A DNA stretch of 64,000 nt from Buxus sempervirens (Eukaryota; Streptophyta; Magnoliopsida; Buxales; Buxaceae), in assembly GCA_947561395.2 (NCBI GenBank), contig OX387183.1:30678853-30742852 (forward strand), read 5' to 3'. The position numbers and the translations under genes were made by a program. The notes below the pieces were generated by a model. The model saw only the letters and a program-made list of their open reading frames with translations, was not told the DNA's origin and did no database searches. This document shows, piece after piece, positions 51,063 to 61,693 of this stretch. Numbering within the stretch: position 1 is the first letter of the stretch; every line of letters begins with the position of its first letter.

Positions 51063-51957
51063 TTAGGTGTAGTACAGTTTGACTGCGTCTGCATTTATCG
51101 GCTCAGGAAAAATTGCCCCGTCCATTTCTTGCAGTATAAGCACTCCTCGGGACAGAACCTTGTGGACTACGAATGGCCCTTCGTAGTTTGGCTTGAATTT
51201 CCCTCTGTCATCTTCTTGGTGGGAAAGATTTTCTTCAGTACTAGATCTCCCGTCTTGAAATGCCGTGGCTTCACTTTCTTGTTGTAGGCCGTGACACAGA
51301 GCCTTGATCCTTTTCTCATCAAGCAACTTCAACTGGTCAAATCTGGATTCTTCCCATTCGACGTCACTGATCTCAGCTTCCTTCAGAATCATAAGTGACG
51401 GACTATGTAGTTCCACGAGGAGGACTGTTTCCATTCCGTATAAAGGAGAAAGGGGTTGCCCCAGTCAATGTTCTAATCGACGTCCGGTAGGCGTACAACG
51501 TATAAGGCAGCTTCTCATGCCAGTCTCTGTATGTGACCACCATTTTCTCAAGTATCCTCTTCAGATTCTTGTTGGCAGCCTCCACCGCTCCATTCATTTT
51601 GGGCCGGTATGCCGTAGAGTTTAGATGTCAGATCTTCACACATCTTTTCCATGTCCTTATTATTCAGATTCTTTGCATTATCAATTATGATCGCTTCTGG
51701 CACGCCATAACAACAGACTATATTGGTTCTGATGAACTTAAGCACATGAGATTTCTTCACATCCACGAAGGACATGGCCTCTACCCACTTGGTGAAGTAA
51801 TCGATTGCCACTAAGATGAATCTGTGCCCATTTGAGGCCTTTGGATGTACCTGGCCTATCATGTCGATCCCCCCCAGATGGCGAACGGCCAAGGTGACGT
51901 CATGGAGTACAACGTATTCGGCGGTGCATGGATGTTGTCGGCATAAATCTGGCATAA
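51063..51957 (-). pseudogene. Gypsy 2 integrase, broken
   Basis: Pieces in at least three frames. The core frame (51548-52120) reads GIDMIGQVHPKASNGH, AIDYFTKWVEAMSF and VPEAIIIDNAKN. The frame 51403-51597 reads MNGAVEAANKNLKRILEKMVVTYRDWHEKLPY. The C-terminal frame ends KLYYT at 51063. The three acidic catalytic positions can all be located, but frameshifts near 51560-51600 and 51410-51430 separate them. Confidence 0.82.
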
Positions 51958-53301
51958 CTAGCATTTTCTGACATGAGCGTAGCAGTCTGCTTCCATGGTC
52001 ATCCAGTAATAGCCCATTCTTAAAATCTTTCTTGCTAGCATATGCCCATTCATGTGTGCGCCACACAACCCTCCATGGACTTCCTCGATCAACTCTTGAG
52101 CCTCGGCTTCTCCGACACATAGCAGCAGAGAGTCGTTGTATGACTTCTTGTATAGCCTACTTCCATTGTAGAAGTATTGCCCTGCCAACCTCTGCATAGT
52201 TTGCTTCTCTGCAGCCGAGGCACCTTCTGGCAAAATTCTGTTCCTTATGTATCTCTCAATGTCCACATACCAAGGATCTTCTTCGGGTGTGCTTTTCTCA
52301 ATACTGAAGCAATAGACAAGGTAGCACCGAATTTCTATCTCCAATGGTTGCACCCAAGTATCATCCGTGATAGTGGCCATTGATGCCATTGTGGCTAGCG
52401 CATCAGCAAACCGGTTCCCGTCTCGTGGCATGTAGTCGAATGTCACGCTCTCGAATTCCTCTTCTAATTCCTTGACCAGTTCTTGGTATGGTACTAACTT
52501 CACATCCTTGGTCTTCCAGTCTCCCATTACTTGGTAGATGATAAGACTCGAATCACCAAACACTTTTAGCTCTTGTATACGCATCTCGATTGCTGCTTGC
52601 AAGCCCAACACACATGCTTCATACTCGGCCATGTTGCTAGTGCAACCGAACAAGAGTTTTGCTGCTATTGGGTGGTGAACACCGTCTGGGGATATTAGCA
52701 CTGCTCCAATCCCCTTTTCGTTCACATTGACTGCCCTGTCAAAGAACATTTGCCACTTGGTTTCCTCTATCTTTTCTGTGGACTCAGTACACATCACATC
52801 TTCATCTGGGAAGTGAGTTAAGAGCGGTTGGTATTCCGGTAGGGGGTGCTCTGCCAAGTGATCTGCCACGGGTTGCCCTTTTATCGTCTTTCTAGTCGTG
52901 TAGACAATATCGTACTCAGACAAAAGGACTTGCCATCTGGAAACCCTACCAGTGGAGATTGGCTTCTCAAAGATATACTTCAGGGGATCGAGGTTAGAGA
53001 TCAGTAAGACAGTGTGATTGAGCAAATAGTATTGGAGTTTCTGAGTTGCCCAAACCAAGGCACAACACGTCTTCTCAAGCACAGTGTATTTGACTTCAAA
53101 GTGGGTAAATTTCTTGCTCAGGTAGTTGATTGCTTGTTCTTTCCTTCCTTTCTCATCGTGTTGCCTTAACACACATCCGACAGCCATCTCTGAGACCATT
53201 AGATACATAATCAAGGGTCGCCCTGGGACCGGCGGAACCAACGTTGGTGGACTCATCAGATAGGCCTTGATCTTATTAAACGCTACTTGGCAGTCTTCAT
53301 T
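51958..53301 (-). pseudogene. Gypsy 2 RNase H, archaeal-type RNase H and integrase zinc region
   Basis: A long frame of 432 codons. It starts in the retroviral-type RNase H (CVLRQHDEKGRKEQAINYLSKK, CALVWATQKL), then LISNLDPLKYIFEKP. The second RNase H reads FFDRAVN where gypsy 1 has FFDGAVN, followed by NMAEYEA, VFGDSSL and NRFADALA. The HHCC region GGLCGAHMNGHMLARKILRMGYYW and CYAHVRKC closes it. The frame continues upstream to a stop at 53302-53304. Confidence 0.85.
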
Positions 53302-54203
53302 CTAGATAACAGGATTATCCTTCTTCAACAAATTGAATATGGGCTCGCACACAGGAGTCATCTGTGCGATGAATCGATTGATATACTGCAATCTGCCCAG
53401 GAACCCTCTCACTTCCTTCTCCATGGACGAAGGAGGCATCTCTAGAATTGCCTTAGCTTTGACGAGGTCAACCTCAATTCCTCGCTTGCCCACTATGAAT
53501 CCGAGCAGCTTTCCTGAGGTAACTCCAAACACGCACTTGTTTGGGTTGAGCCGGAGCTTGTGCTCTCTGAGTCTGTCAAACATCTTTCCAAAGTTCACCA
53601 AGTGGTCTTCTTCTTCCTTCGACTTTGCTATCATGTCATCCACATATACTTCCATCTCCTTGTGCATCATGTCGTGGAACAACAGGGTCATCGCACGCTG
53701 ATATGTAGCACCTGCATTCTTCAGTCTGAACGGCATCACGCGGTAGCAGTAAGTGCCCTAGTGCGTGATAAAGGATGTTTTCTCCATATCCTTAGGTGCC
53801 ATCCTTATCTGGTTGTAACCAGAGAAACCGTCCATGAAAGAGAACATCAAATGCGTTGCTGTATTGTCAACGAGTACATCAATGTGCGGCAATGGGAAGT
53901 CATCCTTCGGACTCGCTCTATTCAGATCTCTGTAGTCGACACACATCCTCACTTTCCCGTCTTTCTTGGTAACTGGCACGATGTTAGCTAACCACTTTGG
54001 ATAGTGAGTTACTTGCAAGAATCCAGTATCCAACTGTTTGGTGACCTCTTCTTTGATCTTCGGGGCCCATTCCTGCTTTATGCACCTGAGCTTCTGTTTC
54101 ACAGGTATGGCCTCAGACTTTGTTGGTAACTTATGCACTACCAAGTCCATGTCTAACCCGGGCATATCCTTGTATGACCATGCAAACACATCAAAATAAG
54201 ATG
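53302..54203 (-). pseudogene. Gypsy 2 reverse transcriptase with two premature stops
   Basis: One frame with two TAG stops, at 53758-53760 and 53302-53304. Each stands where gypsy 1 has tryptophan (HWGTYGYRVMPF and PMIWNEDCQ), so both fit TGG to TAG. Motifs seen are FAWSYKDMPG, NIVPVTKKDGKVRMCVDYRDLN, SFMDGFSGYNQI, LKNAGATYQR and an unchanged YVDD at 53635-53646. Upstream sequence is cut off by LINE N. Confidence 0.87.
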
Positions 54204-54870
54204 TATTCTTGGTGGTGACAAGCAGTTCGTGGTGGTGAGGTGCTGTTCGTGGTGGTGACGAGCAGTTTGTGGTGGTGTGGAGCAGTTCGTGGTGGTGAGG
54301 TGCTGTTCGTGGTGGTGACGAGCAGTTCGTGGTGCTGTTCATGGTGGTGTGGTGCTCTTCGTGGCGGCGAGGAGCTGTTCGTGGAGGTGGCGAGCTGCTC
54401 ACGGAAGTTGTGCGCAGCGGCCTTCAGCACTGTTTCGTGGAATCGTGGAGTCAAGGTTGCCTCCTGAGCTCAGGCAACCTTGTCTCTCTGGCTTGCGTTC
54501 AGAGTTGTGGTTGAGTGCAGCAGTTTGAGTTGCGTTGAGTAGTGCGGTGAAGCTCGTGGAGTGAAGCAGTGCGGTTGAGTGAGGCATCTCGTGTTCTGCT
54601 ATGCTGTGTGGTCGGAGTCGGCGGCCTGGTCTCCTCGGCCTACCTCTCCTTTGTGGTCTCTGGCCGCGTCGTTGGCGCTCGACTTTGTCGAAGTACCTTG
54701 GCGCCTGGGATCTGTTGTGAGCCTTTCTTTTGAGGCTTGGTGGTTGGTAGTTGCTTTGTTGGGAGCCACTGTTCTGTTCGGAGGTTGTTCCTGTTTCTTT
54801 GAGCAGGCCGGGGCTGCAGTGCATAGCGAATGTGCATATCGTGGCCATGCGAAGCTAGCCTGCATTGCTT
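54204..54870 (+). promoter_or_regulatory. LINE N 5' UTR with TTCGTGGTGGTG repeats
   Basis: From 54216 to 54450 the sequence is a degenerate tandem array of units such as GAGCAGTTCGTGGTGGTGA, with TTCGTG eight times by eye. Diverged units with CTCGTGGAG continue to about 54590. It is followed by a GC-rich leader before the first ATG at 54871. It is probably a promoter or leader RNA element; the motif is shared with LINEs I1, L and O. Confidence 0.6.
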
Positions 54871-55570
54871 ATGGTGACTGTTGGAGGTGATACTAGGTCT
54901 GTTCCTGAGGAGCTGGTTGTCGGTGCTCACAGCGGGAATGCTGACAACAGTCGTTCGGGTCGGGAAGAAGATGGTAATCGGGGCCCGGGTGGTCGGTCTA
55001 GTTCCTTTGGGTCATGCCCAGATTTTAATTTGGATTTCCCTCCATTGCGCGAGGATTTGAGCAACCAGCCTCCTATGTCAGAAGGCTGCTCTGGCTCGCC
55101 TAGTTCTGGGCCTGCTCATTCAGGCTCGCCTGCAGGTCATCCAGGCAGCGTGCCTGCTGGCCTTTGCTCCTTTGTTGCTGGGGAGGTTAGACCTTTTGGC
55201 TCCTTAGAGGCTGGACGCTGCAGAGCTTCTATTTCGGGAATGAACTAGGTTGACCTCTTCGGTTGTGCAGCAGCGGCTAGAACAAAGCTTACTTTCCATG
55301 CTCCAGCGATTATTGATGGAAATGTCACTGTTTGCCCCCCCCCCCGCAAGAGGTAGTTGATGAAGGATATCGGCTGTGGCAGGGATGTATCGTTGGTTAT
55401 TTCCTGGACAAGAATCTCCCCTTCAATGTGGTTAAGTCCATAGCAAGAAAGTTGTGGGGAAATGTTGATATAACAGCCATCAATAATGGCTTTTTCTTGC
55501 TCAGATTTTCTGATCCCCAAGTTAGAGAAAAAGTTCTCATGCAGGGCCCATGGTACATGGCTGGAAGACT
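54871..55570 (+). pseudogene. LINE N ORF1, N-terminal part
   Basis: The ATG at 54871 opens a Ser/Gly/Pro-rich N-terminus with FNLDFPPLREDL. A TAG near 55246 and a frame change in the C run at about 55337 separate it from the DUF4283-like domain. That domain reads PPQEVVDEGYRLWQGCIVGYFLDKNLP, GFFLLRFSDPQ and QGPWYMAGRL. LINE O interrupts the last block at 55571. Confidence 0.8.
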
Positions 55571-55755
55571 TTTTTTTTTTTGGAAGGTAAGTCCAAAGTG
55601 TATTAATGAAATAGAAATTTACAATGAGGGGCCATCCTGGTTTAAACCAACCAGTGCCTTAAAGCAAGACAAACAAATACAAGAGCCCCAACCGTGGGTA
55701 GAAGCAAATGTGGTAGACAACAACACCTAATGAAAGCAAGTACAACTAGACTAGC

Positions 55756-58700
55756 TTAGTGAACCAGTTCCCATGCCAATCTCCAGTTACTCACGAGTTG
55801 CCTATGAAAAGGTGTGTCTGGTAGTCGCACTCGATCCATATTGGCTTTTGTATGAATGTCAGAGATGATAGCGTTCTCAAGTACTTGCCATGGAAGATAG
55901 GAATTTTGGAAGATCCGCCTATTTCTTTCTCTCCAAATATGGTACACCGCGGCTGCCAATGAAAGATGGAGAAGTGAACGTGCTTTGGCATTTCCCACCC
56001 GAAGTGTTGCAATCCATTGCACAAGGTCCCTCCAAGGCTGGGTTGGACTGTGAACACAATTAAGTGACATGATACGACTCCAGATTTCCCTAGAGTAATC
56101 ACAATCAAAAAATAGATGATCGTGAGATTCCTCTCTTCGTCTACAGAAGACACAATTGGGGTGTTGCACAATTCCCATTCTATGAAGCCGATCACATGTG
56201 AGAAGCCTTTGGTTTATGGCTAGCCACAAAAGGAAAGCATGTTTTGGGATGTGGTTGTGGAACCATACCAAGTCATGCCACACAACTGAGGCCCTTCGAA
56301 CTTGTAAGCTTTGGTAGGCAGTACTGATACTAAAGAACCCTGTCTTTGAAGGTACCCAAAGCAAAACATCATCAATATCAGCTATTGGCTTGGGAAGCTG
56401 GTCAAGTTTGTCCCATACCTCAAGCAAATCATGGGACACAGCAACTGGTGGGTCCCAATCATCTCCTGCAATAATAGCACTTACCTTGGCGTTGCTTGGA
56501 AGCCCAGAATCATAAATAAGTCGTTGGCCATAGGTTGGGTACAAAGGACCATCAGGATGCCAGTTGTCATACCATAACGATGTTTGTTGGCCACTATGAA
56601 TCTTCCTCTTAACCTGCAAAGCCATATAAGACCGTGTTCGAAGTACTTTTCTCCATGCCCAAGAGCAAATTGATGGTATGTTAAGAGTCCAGAAATTGCG
56701 GTCCTTTACAAGGTACTTGTGCACCCATCTAACCCATAGGGAGTCATGGGAGGAGAGAATCTTCCATGCGTGCTTCATGGTGGCAGCTTTGTTCCATGTG
56801 CATAGGTTAAACAACCCAAGGCCCCCCTCCTTGCGTGGCGTGCAAACTACATCCCAACTTATGGGATTCATTTTATGCTTGAGCTGCGGCCCTGTCCAAA
56901 GGAATCTTCTACATATCTTTCCAAGCTCATCAATCACTCCTTTAGGTAAGATAAAAGATGACATCCAATGGACTTTGATAGAAAAAAGAACAGCTTTAAT
57001 GAGCAAGAGTTTACCCGCATACGAGAGGCATCTTCCCTTCCATGATTGTGCCTTCATCTTGATTTGGTTGATGAGAGGTTCACAGTCTCGTCGAGTGAGC
57101 TTTGTAGAGAGTAGGGGAAGTCCAAGATATTTCACCGGTAGCTTGCCAAGGGGAAAACCTGTGTATAGGCTCAATTCTTCCTGGTGGTTCTCATCAACCC
57201 CACTTAAGAACATGGCACTCTTTTGATTATTCACATGCAAACCTGTAAGACTTTGGAAGTCGTGGAGAGCTTTCTTCAAGCAATCCAATGAGTCTTTATT
57301 AGCAGCACAGAAAAGGAAGAGATCATCTGCAAAGCATAGAAGTTTCAGGCCTACTGCTTCACATCTAAAGTGGTAGGAGAAGCCCCGGAGTGTATGTTGC
57401 TGTAGGACCATATTGAAGACCTCCATCATCATCACAAACAAATAAGGTGACATAGGATCACCCTGCCGAAGACCTCTTGCTCCCTTAAAGAAACCCATGA
57501 GGCAGCCATTGATCATAACTGAAAAAGCTGGTGTGGATACACACTCCATAATCCAAGTGACAAAGCGGGTTGGAAATCCCATTCCAATGAGCATTTTCTT
57601 TATACTACTCCAAGAGATGGAATCAAAGGCTTTGCGAAGGTCCACTTTCAATGCACATTTTTTGTGGATGCTACCCAAGTGGTAATTGTGGAGTAATTCA
57701 TGAGTGAGGAGAACATTTTCTGCACTACATCTTCGTGGTATGAAGGCCGACTGATAGTCACCCACCAGGTCCCCAACCACTCTCTTCAGCCGGTTAGCTA
57801 AAATCTTAGAGATACATTTGTAGAGAGTATTAACGCAAGAGATTGGTCTGAAATCAGAAACCTTACTTGGATTGTGGCATTTGGGCACCAGAGTAATAGC
57901 CGAAGTGTTCCATTGCTTTAACAACTTGCCAGAAGTGAAGAAACTTAGAATTGCTTGGACGACGTCATTTCCCACAATATCCCACGCTTTCTTAAAGAAT
58001 GCCGGGGTGAACCCATCTGGCCCTGGGGCCTTGTCATCTTTCAAGGAAAAGAGAGTAGCTTTTACCTCTTCAGAAGTTACCTCCTCCTTCAAGCTCTGCC
58101 CTTGCTCAACAGTTACTCGTGAATCAAACTCAGGCATCTCCATTGTGCTAGTATCGTGCCTTACCCCTAAGGTGGTCTGAAAATACTGTATAATGTGGTT
58201 GGACACCTCAGCTGGGTCACACAATTTCTGCCCCTCATCAGTCATTATACTAGATACTGTATTGGCTGCCCTTCTAGAGATCAAGGAGTTATGGAAGAAA
58301 GCCGAATTCCTATCACCTTCCGCAAGCCATTGCACCCGTGATTTCTGCCTTAGTTGGGACTCTTCTTGGCGAAGGCTTAGAGATAATTGGTGCCTGAGGG
58401 ATTTCTCTTGGTGGAACAAGGCACTACTATGTGGGTCATCATGTAAGCACTTCTGAACTTCAGCTAGATGTGTCCTCAACTCATGAACCTGCGAAGTTAT
58501 ATCTACAAATTTCAATCTCTTGCTCCATTCCCTTAGCTTGGCTTTGACTGATTGCAACTTCTTTGTCACTTTGTACATTGGGGTACCAGAAACGTCCACT
58601 GACCATGCCTCATCAACAAGCTGAAGAAAATCCGGGTGAAAGGCCCAAAAGTTAAAGAATCTAAAAGGTTTCTTACCTTGTTGCCGTTGAGGGAAGATTG

Positions 58701-59394
58701 TGACCAATAGGGGAGAGTGATCCGAGATGCCAGGATTAATAACTTCAACCTCAGAAGGGCTGAAGCTAGCATGCCAGGGGAGGTTGACCAGCACTCTATC
58801 AAGTCTACAAGCTATTCTTTGCTGGCCTTCACTCCGGTTACACCATGTATGAGAGAACCCTTTGGCCCTTAGCTCAACTAGGCCACATGCATCCACACAA
58901 TCATTGAAATCCTCTGTAGCTCTTGTGTTGATATGGTTGCCCCCATGCTTCTCGTCTGAAGTTCTAACACAATTAAAATCACCCAAAATTATCCATGGCT
59001 GTGTTGAAGAGGATATTATTAGGTGTCTCCACAGTTGGCGCCTTTCCAACGCCTCATTCGATCCATACACAACAGTCAAGAAACAGCTCTTGTTTACACT
59101 AATGATCTCTGCCAAGCAGTGGATATGTTGATTGCTACTTTGAACTTTGGAAATCCTTATTTCATGAGGATTAAAAAGTATCCAAATGCGTCCTTTGAGA
59201 GCACAATCATAGTTGGTAATAAGTTCCCAATGAGGAGAAATTAAGTTCTTGACGAGCTGGGCATTCACCTGTCTCACCTTGGTTTCCACAATAGCTAACG
59301 CACTAAGCTTTTTCATTGTTATAAGACTCCTTATCTCACACTGTTTGTCGGGGTTGTTCAAACCCCTAATGTTCCACATTGCTATATTAATCAT
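55756..59394 (-). CDS. LINE O ORF2 protein: endonuclease, reverse transcriptase, zf-RVT
   Basis: An uninterrupted 1212-aa protein. The endonuclease has WNIRGLNNPDKQ, VETKV, GDFNCVR and SDHSP (about aa 1-230). The linker carries LRQKSRVQWLAEGDRN. The reverse transcriptase runs from KAPGPDGF (about aa 456) through AFIPRR, where most relatives have AFIPGR, then KAFDSISW, LRQGDPMSPY and FADD (about aa 690). The zf-RVT motif is CVFCRRREESHDHLFFDC (about aa 1086), followed by the YHIWRERNRRIFQN block. No RNase H domain. The ATG overlaps the ORF1 stop by eight bases (ATGATTAA), suggesting coupled translation. Confidence 0.94.
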   Translation of the reverse strand: MINIAMWNIRGLNNPDKQCEIRSLITMKKLSALAIVETKVRQVNAQLVKNLISPHWELITNYDCALKGRIWILFNPHEIRISKVQSSNQHIHCLAEIISVNKSCFLTVVYGSNEALERRQLWRHLIISSSTQPWIILGDFNCVRTSDEKHGGNHINTRATEDFNDCVDACGLVELRAKGFSHTWCNRSEGQQRIACRLDRVLVNLPWHASFSPSEVEVINPGISDHSPLLVTIFPQRQQGKKPFRFFNFWAFHPDFLQLVDEAWSVDVSGTPMYKVTKKLQSVKAKLREWSKRLKFVDITSQVHELRTHLAEVQKCLHDDPHSSALFHQEKSLRHQLSLSLRQEESQLRQKSRVQWLAEGDRNSAFFHNSLISRRAANTVSSIMTDEGQKLCDPAEVSNHIIQYFQTTLGVRHDTSTMEMPEFDSRVTVEQGQSLKEEVTSEEVKATLFSLKDDKAPGPDGFTPAFFKKAWDIVGNDVVQAILSFFTSGKLLKQWNTSAITLVPKCHNPSKVSDFRPISCVNTLYKCISKILANRLKRVVGDLVGDYQSAFIPRRCSAENVLLTHELLHNYHLGSIHKKCALKVDLRKAFDSISWSSIKKMLIGMGFPTRFVTWIMECVSTPAFSVMINGCLMGFFKGARGLRQGDPMSPYLFVMMMEVFNMVLQQHTLRGFSYHFRCEAVGLKLLCFADDLFLFCAANKDSLDCLKKALHDFQSLTGLHVNNQKSAMFLSGVDENHQEELSLYTGFPLGKLPVKYLGLPLLSTKLTRRDCEPLINQIKMKAQSWKGRCLSYAGKLLLIKAVLFSIKVHWMSSFILPKGVIDELGKICRRFLWTGPQLKHKMNPISWDVVCTPRKEGGLGLFNLCTWNKAATMKHAWKILSSHDSLWVRWVHKYLVKDRNFWTLNIPSICSWAWRKVLRTRSYMALQVKRKIHSGQQTSLWYDNWHPDGPLYPTYGQRLIYDSGLPSNAKVSAIIAGDDWDPPVAVSHDLLEVWDKLDQLPKPIADIDDVLLWVPSKTGFFSISTAYQSLQVRRASVVWHDLVWFHNHIPKHAFLLWLAINQRLLTCDRLHRMGIVQHPNCVFCRRREESHDHLFFDCDYSREIWSRIMSLNCVHSPTQPWRDLVQWIATLRVGNAKARSLLHLSLAAAVYHIWRERNRRIFQNSYLPWQVLENAIISDIHTKANMDRVRLPDTPFHRQLVSNWRLAWELVH

Positions 59395-61171
59395 GGGAGA
59401 GTGCTTGGCTGCCGTCCATGCTCAGAACTGAGTCAACATGTTTATAGCCCTTTGCATGCTTCATTGCAATCTCATCAACCAAAAGCTGTTTTTTTCTCTT
59501 ATGCTTCTTCTTAGATGATGATTTGGAGGGCACATTGCCTTTACACGACTGCTGCAACTGCTCAAGCAAATCAAATCTGTTTGGGGTTACTAGGATGGGG
59601 TCATGGCCTTCTGGAGAAGCTACAGCAATTGGCATTGGTTCCTTGTTGGGTTCAGGTGGGAGATCTACACAATTGCCATCATTTCCTTGTTGGGTTATAG
59701 GCTCCATAACATGCTGCTGGTCCGTGGAATTAGTAGGCTCGCCCCTATGATGGGGCACTACAGGTTGAGTAGTAGAAGCTTGATGATGGAGTTCGCTGGA
59801 TTTTCCTTTGCGGTCAACTATCACCCATTGCTCAACCGGATCAGGTACAACGGTGTCTTCTTGAACTTGAGCTTGGTTTGCCTCAACATGCACCTTATCA
59901 ACACTTTCCTCCACATGTGGATCATCATTAAGTATTCTCCCTGTAGGCACCCAAGCTTTAGTTGTGTTAGGACATTTAGGCTCTAAGTGACCAAATACCT
60001 TGCATGCATTACACTTTTGTGGCTTCCACTCATAATCAATGTCAATGTCCAGCTCCTCCTCAAGGGTACTTAAGCGAATAGATGATGGATAGGTGCAATC
60101 GGTGTCCACCTCAACACAGATACGGGCATAGTGCAATTTGGTTCTTTTCTCAGTTGGCTCATCAAGCCATAGCGGTCTGCCGACTCCACTTGCAATATAA
60201 CTTAGTCCACTTGGGGTCCAATACTCCATTGGAATGTTGAAGAACTTAACCCAGATAGGAACCTTCCCCAGCTGTGATTTGATCATTTGCATGTTTGGTT
60301 CCCATCTTCTTAAGATCAATAGACGGCCCGCCAAGTGCCAAGGAGCAGCATGCAGCACCTTGTCTCTCGCTTGGGAGCTAGCAAATGAGAAGATGAAGAA
60401 GCCATCCCCAACCTCAGCCACTTGGACGGATCCCAATTTTCCCCATAATTTGTTAACAATGCTCTTCACTACAGCCAGTGGGAGTTTCTTGTCAAGGAAG
60501 TGGCCCACCAAGCATTCACTCCACATTTTGGCACCTTCTGCAGCCACCTCAGGAGGGGGTTTCACAATAACCGAGCCATTAGCAACATCCGGAGCATGAT
60601 AGTGCAGCTTTGATTTTGCATTAGGAGGAGCACTGAATAAAGCTGCCCAAGTGTTATCCATGGGAGGAACATTGCAGCCCACGTTGCTTGGGCTGCCCGA
60701 AATGGTATGCTCAGAAGGGGGTGCCTTTTCCAATCGAGTAGAAGGTGATGCCAATTCCATGCAAACAGTAGGAGGAGGGGGCTTATCCACGGAAGCAGTA
60801 GGCGATGCATTGATGCATAGGTTGCTGGGAGTACCCGAAATGGCAAGCTCAGAGGCTACAGCAACAGCGACACCCGAATTGGCAACAACAGCAGGTGTGT
60901 AAGCCTCTGATAAAGGAGCCTGGTCAACCGCAGCAGCTACAGCAGGCACTACAGAGCACCCCAATGGCGGAAATTCACGGCAAGAGAAAGAAGTCCCAGA
61001 AGAGGAAAGAAACGGCTCCCTTGAGAAAGAAGTTCCAGGCCGCATACTACCAGAAGCGCTTTCTGGCTCTTCTGATCCAAAGGCAGACTGAGGAGCTGCA
61101 GATCTGGCAAAAGCAGCATATGTTGACTCAACCAAAGGGGAGTCAGAGATTCCTGGAGGCGAAGAGATCAT
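59387..61171 (-). CDS. LINE O ORF1 protein, intact 594 aa
   Basis: The ATG at 61171 is the first in frame. The N-terminal 190 residues are rich in Ser, Ala and Pro with partly repeated phrases (ISGTPSN, ISGSPSN) and EFPPLG. The DUF4283-like domain follows: PPPEVAAEGAKMWSECLVGHFLD, GDGFFIFSFASS, VPIWVKFFNIPMEYWTPSGL, GRPLWLDEPTEKRTKLHYAR. The CX2CX4HX4C knuckle is CNACKVFGHLEPKC (about aa 393). The tail has KKKHKRKKQLLVDEIAMKHAKG. The expected role is binding LINE RNA and delivering it for target-primed reverse transcription. Confidence 0.93.
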   Translation of the reverse strand: MISSPPGISDSPLVESTYAAFARSAAPQSAFGSEEPESASGSMRPGTSFSREPFLSSSGTSFSCREFPPLGCSVVPAVAAAVDQAPLSEAYTPAVVANSGVAVAVASELAISGTPSNLCINASPTASVDKPPPPTVCMELASPSTRLEKAPPSEHTISGSPSNVGCNVPPMDNTWAALFSAPPNAKSKLHYHAPDVANGSVIVKPPPEVAAEGAKMWSECLVGHFLDKKLPLAVVKSIVNKLWGKLGSVQVAEVGDGFFIFSFASSQARDKVLHAAPWHLAGRLLILRRWEPNMQMIKSQLGKVPIWVKFFNIPMEYWTPSGLSYIASGVGRPLWLDEPTEKRTKLHYARICVEVDTDCTYPSSIRLSTLEEELDIDIDYEWKPQKCNACKVFGHLEPKCPNTTKAWVPTGRILNDDPHVEESVDKVHVEANQAQVQEDTVVPDPVEQWVIVDRKGKSSELHHQASTTQPVVPHHRGEPTNSTDQQHVMEPITQQGNDGNCVDLPPEPNKEPMPIAVASPEGHDPILVTPNRFDLLEQLQQSCKGNVPSKSSSKKKHKRKKQLLVDEIAMKHAKGYKHVDSVLSMDGSQALSHD

Positions 61172-61680
61172 AGTCGAGTTGATGATAGGGCAAGGGGGCC
61201 AAAGCCTTAAACCGGAAAGCCACCGGACGCTATCTGGAAACCCTCAGGAGCTTGAGTTCCACGAATCCACGAATCCACAGATCCACGAGTCCACGCACAT
61301 TAATTCCACGAACAGAAAGCGCGCACAGAGAACCCACGCACAGGAGCTTCAGTTCAATGGCCAGAAATCCACGTACAGTGGAAATCCCACGCACGATAAT
61401 CACCGAAGGATGCCGGCGAACTGAAGACAGAACACCACCGGCAACAAAACGAAGACAGTGGAGATCCCACGCACGATAATCACCGAAGGATCCCACGTAC
61501 AGTGGGGATCCCACGCACCACAACAGTCACGAACAATGCCGGCGAACTGAAGACAGAAAACCACCGGCAGCAGAACAAAGACTGCGTAAACCACTAACCA
61601 CCAGCGAACTGAAGACAATAACCACCGGCGAATGGAGTAAAAGCATTTGAGCTTTCTACTTGTCTATAAGTTAAAGCATT
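61172..61680 (-). promoter_or_regulatory. LINE O 5' UTR with tandem units
   Basis: About 500 bp without an ORF. CACGAA (sense TTCGTG) occurs four times, three of them within 61258-61310. A unit containing ATCCCACGCACGATAATC is repeated 80 bp apart (61384 and 61464), with a partial third near 61509. GCGAACTGAAGACA recurs three times between 61416 and 61620. It is likely the internal promoter of the element. Confidence 0.6.
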
Positions 61681-61693
61681 TGGCTGGAAGACT

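Larger units (their letters stand above)
51063..54203 (-). mobile_element. Gypsy element 2, Tat-type pol region, decayed
   Basis: A minus-strand Ty3/gypsy pol related to gypsy 1 but without LINE G and LINE H. The order is reverse transcriptase, RNase H, archaeal-type RNase H, integrase. LINE N has cut it at about 54203, just upstream of FAWSYKDMPGLD. No gag, protease or clear LTR is present. The second RNase H supports the Tat lineage. It serves as the empty-site reference for both LINE insertions in gypsy 1. Confidence 0.85.
55571..61680 (-). mobile_element. LINE O, full-length L1-clade element with both ORFs intact
   Basis: A 6.1-kb minus-strand LINE inserted in ORF1 of LINE N. The perfect 13-bp duplication TGGCTGGAAGACT lies at 55558-55570 and 61681-61693. 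It has an A-tail (T to 55581), the 3' box GGACTTACCTTCC, ORF2 of 1212 aa, ORF1 of 594 aa and a 5' UTR of about 500 bp. No stop or frameshift was seen. It is the only element in the window with every part an autonomous LINE needs. Whether it moves today cannot be told from one copy. Confidence 0.94.
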
